Shown here piece after piece: positions 11,891 through 23,040 of a stretch of 64,000 nt of DNA (within the stretch, counting starts at the first letter, position 1; each line of letters opens with the position of its first letter). The DNA is from Argopecten irradians. Its lineage: Eukaryota > Mollusca > Bivalvia > Pectinida > Pectinidae. A program made the translations under genes and the position numbers. The notes beneath the pieces were generated by a model that saw nothing but the letters and a program-made list of their open reading frames with translations, was not told the origin of the DNA and ran no database searches. The stretch is from contig NC_091143.1 of NCBI RefSeq assembly GCF_041381155.1, positions 29,761,331 to 29,825,330 of the forward strand, given 5' to 3'.

Positions 11891-13206
11891 CGCTCCAGAC
11901 CAATTCCACTACATACAGTATATGTATACACCGTCCAATTGTGTCACCCCTAAGATATATACATTCAGTAACTTTTCTCCGCCTCAAGATTCGCTCAAGA
12001 TTCGCTCAATTTACATCGTTCCTCATCAGAATCTCATCAACGGAAAGCATTAATTGGTTTGTAATGATATCTGGTAATATTGGCATTAGTTGATTAAAGT
12101 TACACCCGTAATATACATAAATTAAATAGATATCCTAAGCTGAATGTTTAAATATCCTGACGTGTTCCTTTCTGATGTTTACAGATTTGATTATGTTACA
12201 TTCAATACATTCGATACATTAATCACATCCCTGGGAGGGAATTCGATATACACATGGGATAATAATAGTGATACTGACTGACTTGTAATGTCACTATAAC
12301 ATTAACTGTTTACACTAGTTAATTTTGTCTTTCATTTTTTTTGTAAAATCAAATTTTATAGTTGATACTTACATTAAGAAAATTTTGACCTACATACATT
12401 TATTACTTTAACATAACGATGTCCAAAATAACTTTGTATGACATGTTGCATGCTTCTCTGGCATCTTCGTGAACTAGAATTAAACAAACGTTTATAACAG
12501 AACAATAATTTTCTCTCGACTGTTTTATAGGTAAGTTACCTTTATAAAAAATGCAATCCTGTCTTAAGATGTCTTTAAATTACTCTGACTGTTGATAGAA
12601 CGGTAAACGTGATAAAACAAACAAACACAAAAAAAAAAAAACCAACAAATAAACCATTATGTCAGAACATGGAGTCACTGAGTGGCTATATGAATTGATA
12701 TTTTTTTTATGAAATACGAGTTATCCTCCTTTAGACACACTGTTCTCTGCCAATTATTTTTGTATTATACATTACATAATTTCATGACGATTTAATTTTG
12801 TGATTCACAATCATATGAATTCTACAGTACCTTATAGATAGTTAGAAACTCTTTCGCGACGTCTATATTTTGCTAATTCAAATCACCTGCCAAGTGCTGG
12901 GGAAATTGAATAAGATTTTTCTGTAGTTAAAGAAATTTGATAAAAGTTGTTATATCGTCTTTCAGGCTACTATAGGGCAATTTTTATGTCATATTAACTA
13001 TGTTAGTTTTACCAAGTCGATGTTTTTTCCTGCGCTTACTCCGGGTTTGCTTCGCTAAAATCTAGTATTGAAGTCGCAGATTACACTAGCAGTTCATATG
13101 GTATAAAATCATACGAAACCAATGGTCTTCGCCAAGGCGGTGGTGATAGTCCCTCTCGTTAAACATTAAGGACCATTAACACAGTTTAGCTTAAAGAAAT
13201 CTAGCT

Positions 13207-13303
13207 ATTCCTCAATTTAATGTATTGGTTATTTATATTGAACTGTGCAAGGTTATTCCTCAATTTAATGTATTGGTTATTTATATTGAACTGTGCAAGG
13301 TTT
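13207..13303. repeat. 50-bp tandem duplication
   Basis: The segment ATTCCTCAATTTAATGTATT...TGTGCAAGG occurs twice back to back with essentially no differences, which indicates a recent duplication. Confidence 0.85.
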
Positions 13304-13511
13304 ATTTATGATCTGTAAATCCAGTATAGATTATTATAGCATCGAAGAGTCGTGTTTATGCTGTCATTAACGCCAAATCAGAACGGTGAACAATCGAGAA
13401 GGATATCAATAACTTCTCGTCCAGAATTCTGTCTCAGCCTGTATCGTTCTGAATGGCATCACCGAAGGCTATACTTCTATTCAATGCAGCTGTCTTCCAT
13501 AAATTAGATAC

Positions 13512-13749
13512 ACAAACGAAACAGTCATATAAAGCAGCGTTCTTAAGATCCGTGTTGTGCGCTGTTGTTTGAATGCCTAAATATGGCTCGAATAGACATA
13601 CTGATAGCTATATATCCCGAAGCAATACACGTGCGTAGTCGACCAAGACTCGTGTATCAAATATGATGTTTAACATTCAGGCATTCAAACATCAGTGCAC
13701 GTCTGAAAACGGATCTTAAGAACGCTACATTCATTACTGTTTCGTTTGT
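13512..13749. mobile_element. Palindromic MITE upstream of the + strand gene
   Basis: Left arm ACAAACGAAACAGT ... AGCGTTCTTAAGATCCGT ... TTTGAATGCCT pairs with right arm AGGCATTCAAA ... ACGGATCTTAAGAACGCT ... ACTGTTTCGTTTGT. The arms are about 80-100 bp with a short centre. It has no coding capacity. It ends less than 90 bp before the ATG at 13836, so it may lie in the promoter or 5' UTR. Confidence 0.8.
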
Positions 13750-13835
13750 ATGTTTAGTTCTTGTTTGTTCTTACGTTACTTCAAGGTATAAATATCATTA
13801 CATTTCCAGCTTCCGGGTAACATACTACAGTGTAT

Positions 13836-13940
13836 ATGTCGCTGGACAATAGTTATAACGCCATTGAGGACCAGAGATCGGAATCGTTTGTGGAACAGGC
13901 TCTTTCCCAGGTTTCTTTCATGGACTTAGAAGATGTAGAG
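13836..13940 (+). CDS. Uncharacterised + strand gene, exon 1
   Basis: 35 codons (MSLDNSYNAIEDQRSESF...), ending GTAGAG|GTTAGT in phase 0. The in-frame stop just upstream supports this ATG unless a 5' exon is spliced on at ACTACAG (13829). Confidence 0.6.
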
Positions 13941-16900
13941 GTTAGTAACAAATATTCGAACGGAAAACCAAGAACCTCCACACAGTTGCCAGACGCTCAA
14001 CCTTTTGCGCTACATGGTTGCTACATGAACATACAAACAAATGTTTCCATACGAGTTATCGGGTTGATTACCAGCGAATCCATATTACTATCTTGAGGGG
14101 TTTCCAAGTTTCCTTGAGGATTGCCATGTGTTTGAAAATTGAGGAAAATGGAGCAAATGTATGTTTAGGGGATTCAGAGAAATATTCTTTTATCAAACAT
14201 TATACTCATAATCGATATTAGCAATAATGCAATTGTTGGTACATGTGCATCTGTATTTGTTCGAATTGAAATATTGCCGATATGTTTTAAAATTGTCACA
14301 CCCATGACAAAGGAAATCTGATATAATTTATGAACAACTTTATGGTATATTACTGAAGGAATTCGGCCGGCCCGTGTCTGTTCACGATGCACGTGCAGAC
14401 ACGGATGTATCGCGCCCCACGGAGCCTGGGTTCATGAGGAGGGGCAGTGAGCTGGACTCCGAGGGAGAGGAAGATGATGATGAGGGCGAGGTCATTGTAA
14501 GGTCCATACAGCTAGACATGTCCGAATTAAGCCACACCACGATGGAACCGATACAAGAAGAACTGGTTACCTCTGCCGATGTTGAAAGAGGAATGTCCCA
14601 TCCTGATTTCACAGCAAGTGGTAAGGGAATGTTCCTTCTTTGCATATCACAGAGTTAGCTCCCTTGTGAGTAGGTATCCATTGTGACTTCATTATTTTGT
14701 GAGCGAAATTCACGTCGTTTTCTACGCTCGCAAGCACATGACGTCACAATTAATAACTACCTGCAAGGGCAGATAACTCTGTATTATGCAAATTACAGAA
14801 TACGAAGTAGGGATGAATGAATGGTTCACCAGCTGTCAATAAAAAAAAAAACCTCTAGTATCATTATGCCAGCTGTCAATAAAAAAAAAAACCTCTAGTA
14901 TCATTATGCTACGGCATTTGCTCCGATACTGATTAGGTACAGCTGCGTATGCAGCACGAGACATTGATACTCACTGCCTGGCTATCGGCCATTTGCTCAT
15001 CTTCGATACTCCAGCTAGGGGTTACTTTCAACACTATTATTATATCCACGTCAGTAATAGTAATCCTAGCTGGAGCATCGATGATAGCAATTGCTAATTT
15101 AAACGCAAAAACGGTTTTGGAGCATGTACCCAAAATACTTCTTATACACATGTGAGAATATGATTTTGATTCAAAAGTGAACTGAATTACATCTATACAA
15201 TTTCTTTTTAAAACAATTTACGGCATTTCATTTTGATAAATAATAGTACCATATATATATTGCATTCCACTTTGTTATCATGTCTGAAGTTTGAAAATGG
15301 ATTTCGTCAGTCATCAAAACAAGAAGTAGCTTATATCAAAAGAATACCAAAGCATAATAAATTCTCCTACGTTAATATTTCTAATATTTTTTTGAAGTCT
15401 GAATTGTGTATGGTGTATTCCACAAATCTCTACTTCGCTCAGGTTTGTGAAGTGATTTGGTTTTAAGTCAACATGTCTGGGCATATTTTGACTTTCTGTT
15501 AAATGTTAAATATACATGTGTATCTATCGGTTTCAGGCTCAGAAGACAGGAGAAGGTTTGACCTACCCAAAGCAGCTAGTCACAGCGGAGTCGGTACTCA
15601 AAGTTCCGTACAGAAATTTATCCAGATGCTGTCATGGGTACGAATTATATACATTTTCTCACTGCCGTCATATCTAGAATATAGATATATTCCTCACTGC
15701 CGTCACGTCTAAAATTATAGATATATTCCTCACTGCCGTCACATCCAGAATTATAGATATATTCCTCACTGCCGTCACATCTAGAATTATAGATATATTC
15801 CTCACTACCGTCACATCTAGAATTATAGATATATTCCTCACTGCCGTCACTTCTAGAATTCAAAATGGGCGATTCAAGGACTTGGCTTTCACATCTCCAA
15901 GTTCTTTCAAGGATTCGCCATCAAAGTGAATACCACCTACTTTCGAGATCCCCTTTTATACCTGTTACCTGTCGTCGAGGTCTTTAAATATGCCGTAGGC
16001 ATCTCTGACCCATTTGAATATTGTTCATATTGTTTGGCGGTTGTGTGTTCTCATAGCAGGTAGGGTTGAACTTCTCTTGCTTGAATTTCCAATGGCTGTT
16101 TAGTCTTGACTTAAACTGGTTTAAAGTTTCTGATGATATGACATTTTCAGGTAGAGAGTTCCATTGGTTTACTACTCTTTGTGAGAAGCTATTTTTCCTT
16201 GTGTTAAGTCTCGAACGCCCCTTAACAATTTTTTACCGTGACCTCTTGTTTGAGTATGACTTCCGGGAAGTAATATATTTTTATCACATTTGTCTATGTC
16301 GTTCAGAATTTTGTATACTTCCACCATATCACTCCTGAGACGTCTGTATTCTAGGGTTGGCAGTCCTAAGTCTAGTAGCCGTTCTGAGAATGATTTGTTT
16401 CTACTATTTTTGATGAGTTTGGTTGCACGCCTCTGTACTTTCTCAACTGTGATTTTATCTTTTTTCGTATTTGTTGTCCAGACGGTAGATGCAAATTCCA
16501 GATGTGGTCTCACCATGGCTTTATAAAGGTCACAGAACGATCTCTTGTTTGAAGTATTTGAAGCTTCTTTTCAGCACTCCTAGAATTTGGTTTGCTTTTT
16601 TAGCTAATGCTTCTATATGACTTGTGAATTTCAGTTGTTGGTCAATAGTAACGCCTAGATCTTTCTCTTCAGTGACTTGCCGGATTGATGTATGATCCAT
16701 GATATAGTCCCCGGTAATTTGTTTATTTGTACCTAATCGTAGGTGTTTACACTTTTTGAAATTAAATTTCAACTGCCAGTCGTTGGACCATTTCATTAAA
16801 TTGTTTATGTCACTTTGTAGCTTTTGGTGATTGTTCACAGTATTGACAACAGAGAAAAGTTTTGTGTCATCAGCAAAAAGTCGAACAGCGTTTTCGACTT

Positions 16901-18393
16901 ATACATAAAACCATTTGTTTAATGAGACGACTATCTCAGTGCCCCATATGATCAATTGACCAGTGTGTAAAGACTACGTTTTTATAAAGACCATTTTCTT
17001 AGTCTCGTTCTGTTTGCCTGTGAACTAGCATTTTTGTCAACCGTACCAGCAATGTAGTAATGTTTCATAGTCTTTCTGAGCTAAAATATGTCTATTATAA
17101 ATCGAAGTACAAACATTGTAAAATAGTTGCTAGATGATGTTTCTGCTCTAGAAACGACGTATGAAGTCGGACACCACTACCACGGGAGAACTCCCTACAC
17201 TAGCAGAGGAGGGGCCGAAACCAGAACAGTCTAAACGATCGGAGAAGAGAGGACTATTTGGTCGTCGGCAGAGGCAGGACCGAGGTGTGTTTTATTGTTT
17301 TATCATTTATTACGGGTTTTTATAGTTTTTGCCATAAGCTCTTTTAATATTTTAATTTAGTATATATATTTCCTGTAAATTCCTACTACACCATTCATTG
17401 TGACATACAAGCGAATGCAGCTCAATGTTTTTTTCCTCTTCATCTCATTCAAATGATGTATTCATGCCAATTACGTATTCTTACCATAATTCCTTTCTTT
17501 TGGGTAATAGCTAATTCTTACATCAACTGATGATTTCACCATAGATTATTTTGCCTTCAATTCTTACAATTCATAATGAGTGTCTACTTATGATTATATA
17601 ACTACACCTTATTTGCATATATCGGCAAATGACGTTATCTTATTTTGGCCTTCTTGTAGATGATTTCATTGTGGTAGAAAGAGGTCACACAACTCGGGGT
17701 TTTTGGATATGGAATGTATTTCTCACTCGTAAGTTAAAGCTCGCGTCTTTTATAATTTTTAATTTTCACTCGCGGGAAATAAATTCCATATCCAGCAACC
17801 ACTCGTTGTGTAACCTCTGTCTCTATTGCGTCAACAGATAGCGATCTGTACGTCGCTCCATAAACTACTCTTTAATGCGTCAACAGAGAGTCATCTCTAC
17901 ACCGCACCGTAAACTGCTCTATATTGCGTCAACAGGGAGTGATCTGTACGTCGCTCCGTAAACTACTCTCTATTGCGTCAACAGGGAGTGATCTGTACGC
18001 CGCTCCGTAAACTGCTCACTATTGCGTCAACAGGGAGTGGTCTCTACGCTGCTCCGTAAACTGCTCTCTATTTCGTCAACAGGGAGTGGTCTCTACGCTG
18101 CCACGAAAACACCACCATAAAGTACTCACTGTGATACACAAACAGTAGGTTACGGAACGGCGTATAAATATGATTTTACATTAGATTGAAATGTTGTTTC
18201 AGGTCGCCAAGCTGACGCTCCACCTGCAGCGCTTCCAGCAGTGCCCAATGTGCACTTAACAGGTGGTGAGACCGCCCCTACTATGACTCCGAAGGTATTT
18301 CAGTCTTACTTCCGAAATGCTCTGGAAGGGAAAGTGGATAACCCCGTTCCCACGGAGGACAATAATGTGGACTGCTCGGCCTACATTATGTAA
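13836..18393 (+). CDS. Uncharacterised hydrophilic protein, five exons (263 aa)
   Basis: I do not recognise this protein. Proposed exons are 13836-13940, 14359-14620, 15537-15637, 17152-17284 and 18203-18393 (stop TAA). Phases 0/1/0/1 match at every junction and all introns are GT-AG. The start is the first ATG after an in-frame TAA at 13818. The first half is acidic (LDSEGEEDDDEGEVIV, then SELSHTTMEPIQEEL). The second half carries a basic cluster (SEKRGLFGRRQRQDR), then an Ala/Pro-rich stretch and the ending DNNVDCSAYIM. No signal peptide, membrane segment or catalytic motif is visible. A poly(A) signal AATAAA sits at 18406-18411, only 12 nt after the stop. It is divergent from the preceding gene. 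It is probably a real gene, with moderate certainty on exon 2's 5' border. Confidence 0.65.
14359..14620 (+). CDS. Uncharacterised + strand gene, exon 2
   Basis: 262 nt, acidic. The donor AGTG|GTAAGG is strong. The acceptor (ACTGAAG|GAATTC) has a poor pyrimidine tract but is the one that keeps phase 0 with exon 1. A CRE-type MITE begins only about 17 bp downstream of the donor. Confidence 0.6.
14637..14794. mobile_element. CRE-type palindromic MITE, copy 1
   Basis: Inverted arms run from TTTGCATATCACAGAGTTAG (left) to CTCTGTATTATGCAAA (right). Inside these come CTCCCTTGTGAGTAGGTAT / CTACCTGCAAGGG and ATTGTGACTTCAT / ATGACGTCACAAT. Related copies lie near 27190, 29471, 30449, 52966, 55116 and 56316. 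It has no coding capacity. Confidence 0.85.
14829..14908. repeat. 40-bp tandem duplication with A-tracts
   Basis: ATGCCAGCTGTCAATA followed by an A-run and CCTCTAGTATCATT occurs twice in succession with no visible difference. Confidence 0.85.
14943..15020 (+). CDS. Possible alternative 26-codon exon
   Basis: A segment between AG at 14941-14942 and GT at 15021 is exactly 78 nt, phase 1 in and out, and open in the required frame (AAYAARDIDTHCL...). Exons 2 and 3 join in frame with or without it. Both splice sites are weak, so this may be chance. Confidence 0.2.
15537..15637 (+). CDS. Uncharacterised + strand gene, exon 3
   Basis: 101 nt after TATCGGTTTCAG, ending CATGG|GTACGA. It encodes SEDRRRFDLPKAASHSG and SSVQKFIQMLSW. 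A 36-bp minisatellite starts about 15 bp after the donor. Confidence 0.65.
15655..15862. repeat. 36-bp minisatellite, about 6 copies
   Basis: The unit TTCCTCACTGCCGTCACATC + TAGAATTATAGATATA repeats nearly perfectly. Because 36 is divisible by three, the reverse strand stays open through the array as a 12-residue repeat; I regard that as a by-product. It lies in an intron. Confidence 0.9.
15855..16895 (-). mobile_element. 5'-truncated LINE (CR1/Jockey-type reverse transcriptase)
   Basis: Read on the - strand, it opens with RLFADDTKLF, the reverse transcriptase catalytic box (F/Y-A-D-D). It then gives DLGVTIDQQLKF, the VRPHLEFA block, VQRRATKLI, LGLPTLEYRRLRSDM and VVNQWNSLPENV. This order is the C-terminal half of the non-LTR reverse transcriptase of CR1/Jockey-like LINEs. 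The 5' part, including the endonuclease, is absent. Two reading-frame shifts (near 16550 and 16210) show that the copy is dead. It sits in the intron before exon 4 of the + strand gene, in antisense. Confidence 0.85.
17152..17284 (+). CDS. Uncharacterised + strand gene, exon 4
   Basis: 133 nt after TTTCTGCTCTAG, ending CCGAG|GTGTGT. It encodes KRRMKSDTTTTGELPTLAEE and the basic segment KRGLFGRRQRQDR. Confidence 0.68.
17821..18110. repeat. ~50-bp minisatellite, about 6 copies
   Basis: Units start GCGTCAACAG, carry GGAGTG(A/G)TCT and TACG(C/T)CGCTCCG, and end TAAACTGCTCTCTATT. It occupies the last intron of the uncharacterised + strand gene, ending about 90 bp before its last exon. Confidence 0.85.
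18203..18393 (+). CDS. Uncharacterised + strand gene, last exon
   Basis: 191 nt after ATGTTGTTTCAG. It encodes an Ala/Pro-rich stretch, PKVFQSYFRNALEGKVDNP and the C-terminal end CSAYIM. The cysteine is six residues from the end, so this is not a CaaX box. Confidence 0.68.
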
Positions 18394-19189
18394 CATGGAC
18401 ATGTAAATAAAGCACACGAACGCGCGTATTAATTCATTTACGTGTCTTAATAACAGTTGTATACTTTGTTTATAAATTGATCCCTTCAGTTATTTTGTCT
18501 TTGAATTCTAATTCACCCAAATTCAAATACATATATTTTATATAAATCATGTTGTAGACGTTTTTCGTCCTGGTTTCAATACCGTAAGTTGTTAACAAGA
18601 TACTCAGTGCTTACTACAATAAACATGCATACAATGAAACACAAATAAGGATACAACATCCAATTATCAGCCCAGTCCCCAGATAATGCACCGAAACTTA
18701 CCGTGTGTTCCATTTGCAGATTTGTACCAGTTGTATCGATACGAATCTGCTGTATTTCAAATGAAACGCGACATACCAACAGAACTGTATCGGTACAAGT
18801 GGTTCGTTTTCAGAAGCATATCACTTGGATCCAAGATGGCAGACCCGAGATTTTTCATTTGTGATCGGAATGTTTTCTTTGTTGAAAGCAAGACAGATAT
18901 TATGTATATCTGATAAAAAAAACTACATGTTATAATTATTTCAATGTATTCCGAAACTATTTACGTTTTACTTTTATGTATTTATTTATACAGTTTTTGT
19001 TAACACCGAAAATACTTGGCTTTTATATATTCGAAGCGTATCTTTCATATGGGTGCCGCCATCATGGAAAAATCCAAACTCGTTCCATTTGGCGGTGCCG
19101 TATCACTTAATTACAAGTGGTACGAACCCGCAAATGGAATGCACGGCTATTGTTGTCTATGCTGAAAAAAACCGATGGGAAATTGTGGG

Positions 19190-19300
19190 AAAACGAACGC
19201 AACAGACATCGCCTCCAGCCGAGATCGAACCCCAATCTGAAACGAGTTGACTGCAGCGCACGTTTGAATGCTTCTGACGATTCCTTTCAATTGATAAACG
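19190..19300 (-). mobile_element. tRNA-derived SINE fragment
   Basis: On the - strand, GTGCGCTGCAGTCAACTCG (A-box-like) is followed by TTGGGGTTCGATCTCGGCTG, a good B-box. Spacing is tRNA-like, but no complete cloverleaf forms. Confidence 0.55.
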
Positions 19301-20207
19301 ATCACGGCTCCAGACACACCCAAATGATTAAATTATAATATAGAATTCCGATTTATCAAGAAACCATTCCGTCGTTGCACGATGGTTCAGTCAGACTTAA
19401 GTATTCTGCTGTTCTGCTGGCATTTTTTAGACTCCTTTGTCCTATAACAAGACTAACAGACGATACATCAATGGAAGATCCTGCCTACATTTTAGTGTGC
19501 AATAGGGTCCAAATGAACATTAAAGTAAGAAAAATGGATCAATTTCAAAATTGAACATCTGGGATAAAACTACAGGAAAATGCCAATAATGTAACTTGAA
19601 TATTTTTGCAGTAAGTTCTCCTCATACTTCAGACAAAGTCATATGATATGCACATATACATGTACATGCAATAGGTAAATGCTTTAGCAGACGACAAGTA
19701 CTAATATGAGAAGGCACAGGTAGTTAGCTGTAAATCAGGAAAGCAATTATATTCAGGATTTTGTTTATGACTTTGTTGATTCTGTAACAAATCGATTTTC
19801 TCCAAATCTTTGATGTTTTCCCACGTTAGTGTTTTCTGCAGATCAATACGACACATGCTGTATTTGTGGCAACTTAAAACTGATAATTAAATTAAGATGG
19901 TGACACGGTGTTTACTTTGATTCTAGGATATGGCAGTTTCAGATTAACCTCATATTTAAATGTCATGTTGACATCTCTTATCCAACGTATGCTCGGGTTC
20001 CTGACTGGATAGGGAAAAAGATGGCTGGTCGATGATTATGTGTGGGAAAAGTATTGGGTTTCAGCAGTTGTTTTACTGAAAGTATCATTGTCCGAGTTTT
20101 TCGACGTCCATTATGTACCTTCTTGTTTATATTACGAAAATATTTTGGGACCGTCCTAAACATGTATTTTTTTGTGTCCCAATAAAGGGTCAGATCGCCT
20201 CTAAAAT

Positions 20208-20513
20208 TTAAAGGGACAATTCAGTCTAACAGTACGTTAAAATTTGCACATATGTCGGATACAAACCAGTTCTAATGGAAATTAGATTAGTTGGTTTTAC
20301 TGTGATATGTCAGAAAAGCCAACTGTAGTGGTTTTGTAGTGTACATGTATGTGAAATGTTCAAGCTCCCTTATTGTCCGCCATTACACATTGTGGTCGGA
20401 TTTCTTGTATGCCGAACCCTGGTCCTTGCCAGTGTAGTAAAGAGTTTTTTGTCTAGAACTACTCAAATTGCTCTTGTCTAAATAATTTCATCAACTCCTC
20501 AGGGGTTATGTAT
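20208..20513 (+). repeat. Interspersed repeat family A, copy 2
   Basis: About 305 bp, matching 4431-4745 in the same orientation. It runs from AAAGGGACAATTCAGTCTAA to TCATCAACTCCTCAGGGGTT. Small insertions and deletions separate the copies. It lies in intergenic DNA. Confidence 0.75.
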
Positions 20514-21146
20514 TGCATTCGTTTAACATGCGTGACTTTGGCTCGGCTATTGGTACAGCGTACCTGCTTAATCGTATTGATCAACCGTTTCGAATTTCAA
20601 CGGTATCAATCAAAATACTTCACAATGTCTTGTGAAATTTATCAATAATTCTTGTTAAATGTTTCATAAGAAATATAGAACAATACATTTATGTTATATT
20701 TTGCTTCGTGGTTATGTAACAGAATCAGAAAGCTCTCCTTTTTCTTTTTTTTCTTGCATCACGTTTCGTCGGCTGTTAGAATGCTGTTGTATGACTACTG
20801 TCGGGCTAGTCACACAGAGGCAAGTGGAATGTTCATTTGAAATGTGGGGATATTAATGAACCTGGCGGGAGCTTGCCAATTCTATTGCGTGGTGTACTGT
20901 CGGGCTATTAGTATTTTCACATTGTTTCAGTGATATTACTCACTGAATAGAAATACTAGTACTTTTTGCGAATGCGCTTCTATATTTCCCACGGTAGTAA
21001 AAAGGATCAACTCTCCTTCGATTTAGCGAATGAATCTTTTCCTGCGCATCAAAGAAGCGTCTCACTTCGAGCGAAACCAAGTAAATAACTGGCAATTTGC
21101 TTTCGTTATGAATGTCATAATGGTTGCAGGATAAACAGAATAAACG

Positions 21147-21285
21147 GTTAGTGTCTTACAATACAAAATTTATTTTGATGCTCGACACGGAAAGCCGAGA
21201 TGACACGGCATAGCCTCGTCATCTCGGCTTTTCTAAGTCTCGCACCAAAATAAACCTTGTTTTTGTAAAATACTAACCATGTATT
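21147..21285. mobile_element. Hairpin MITE
   Basis: GTTAGTGTCTTACAATACAA ... AAAGCCGAGATGACACGG / CCTCGTCATCTCGGCTTT ... TTTGTAAAATACTAAC forms a near-complete palindrome of about 135 bp. The inner stem is almost perfect. It has no reading frame and is probably a small non-autonomous DNA element. Confidence 0.7.
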
Positions 21286-22794
21286 ATCAGTATCTATCAA
21301 ACTCTAATCAAGGACTTCAAGGCAGTTTATGGTAACGTAAAGTTTTTTGAAATTACTGTCTTGTTCAGATCGTGAACTGTTTACTCGTATATCTAAAGTA
21401 ACCATGGTGCTAATATTGCTGCGCAAACGTAATATTTTTTATGGTTTGGATGTGTTGGCATTCATCCTACAATTTAAACGCTAACTGCTCTTTGAAATGT
21501 GTCTCCTATGAGATGTTATAGTTGAAGTTAATTACGACATTTAGTGTCGAGGAGACGAAATATGATGTATTTCACCCGTTGTTATATATTTTACAATAAA
21601 AAATATCAATATTTCATTGTCGTTCTGTAGACTGTAAAATATATCATAATGTTGTTAGCTTCGCATCTGTTATAGCAATACAGCAGCTTATCTATATTTT
21701 GTTTTTCCAAAAATCGTAATACTTTATTGTAAGATGCGGTTTCAAATGACAATGCCAAAATATAAATATATCCCTCATAAAATTCCAAATATTTAGAAAA
21801 TGATATGGAGCAAATTTAGATAGAATTTCTCGAGTAATAAATCAAGCACACTAGTTTTCCTTCTACAGTCTGTAGGCTTACATTAGTAAAACTTCATGGT
21901 TTGAAGGTTTGGGATATTTTTGTAAAGACTTTGTTATATTTGTAATGATGCGGTCTAAATATTGTTAGTTTGGGATATATTGCACCAAATAAATAAATTG
22001 AAACGAATTTAATGTATGATTCATCTTACACATGCTAACATTTATAATAATTATATTTGATTGATTTGTTAATGCTTTAGAATCGATCGTCTCCCATCAA
22101 CATTTGTGGCGATAAACAATTCATTACAGTCAAGGACAAACCAGCGATTTCAACAACCATGATAACTGGCAAGATTATTGTGACGTCAAAATAAGGGGAT
22201 GACAAAATACACTCAACAAACGCCAAATACGTTTTGTAAGGCTATACATCGTGGTGTCGCAAGCAGTGAACCTAAATAACGTGACGTCACAATCAGTATA
22301 TGTATACTCAAAGTACAGAATCGAATGATAAAACAACTACATGCTGAATCATTTTTAGGAGCTAAACCATTCAATCTAAATCTGCATTTTTTGTAGACAC
22401 ATTTTTAACCAGACGTTTTCATATATGACACTTATTGGTCGTACTTACTGTGCAGTTTCCCCGAAAACGTAAATGGAAGATTTGATATAGAAAAGATAAA
22501 ATAATATTTCCTGTTGGTTCTCCTTAAAATTCGTTAATTAACTTGTTTTGGATTCAAATTTCTCTACTATACAGTATGGAACTTGAATATGATTTCTACG
22601 TTTGCTAAAATCATTTGTGTTATATTTGTGTTATGATTTCTAAAACCTTAATGAAGACTAAGAGAGACACCGCCGACTCATTCGTGTAACTTGTCGTGTT
22701 TGTATTTCATTACTTTATATTCTGCGCTACAACATACACTGTAATAGCATAAATAAAATGTCTTGTGATGTGTTTGGGCTCGGTAGCAAAGGAA

Positions 22795-23040
22795 ATTATA
22801 GTCTTAGAGAGTGAAAATATTGTAAACCAAAAGTCTATCGCGGAAATTAAATCGTGATTTCTTTTCAAAACAAGTTTGCGAAGATTAACATTGACGGATT
22901 TGAAAATTGAATGGATATTATTATCAATAGAAAGGATGTAGATATCAATTCGCGGAGATGCATTTTCGCAAATTGACTTGAATCGCGAAATTTGCGAAAG
23001 AAAATCGCACGCGAAAGAAAGTTGGTTTACAGTAAGAACG
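22795..23040. repeat. CGCGAA-rich interspersed repeat
   Basis: Two ends in inverted relation (ATTGTAAACCAAAAG near 22819 and TTGGTTTACAGTA near 23022) flank TTTGCGAAG and CGCGAAATTTGCGAAAG words. It resembles the segments at 10015-10205 and 42420-42640. Confidence 0.5.

Larger units (their letters stand above)
11433..13835. other. 2.4-kb part of the divergent intergenic region
   Basis: No gene is seen. It contains a tRNA-like SINE fragment (11780-11890), AT-rich spacer, a 50-bp tandem pair at 13207-13303 and a palindromic element at 13512-13749 directly before the next gene. Confidence 0.55.

Noticed and set aside
14949-15155. Membrane protein segment (IIISTSVIVILAGASMIAIA)
   Set aside because: The hydrophobic frame is not the one that splices in phase with the neighbouring exons, and the opposite strand is open too, so it is likely chance.
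15645-15863. Open - strand frame encoding a 12-residue repeat (NSRCDGSEEYIY)
   Set aside because: It is the translation of a 36-bp minisatellite, whose length is divisible by three, so the frame stays open without selection. No splice sites or flanking coding sequence support it.
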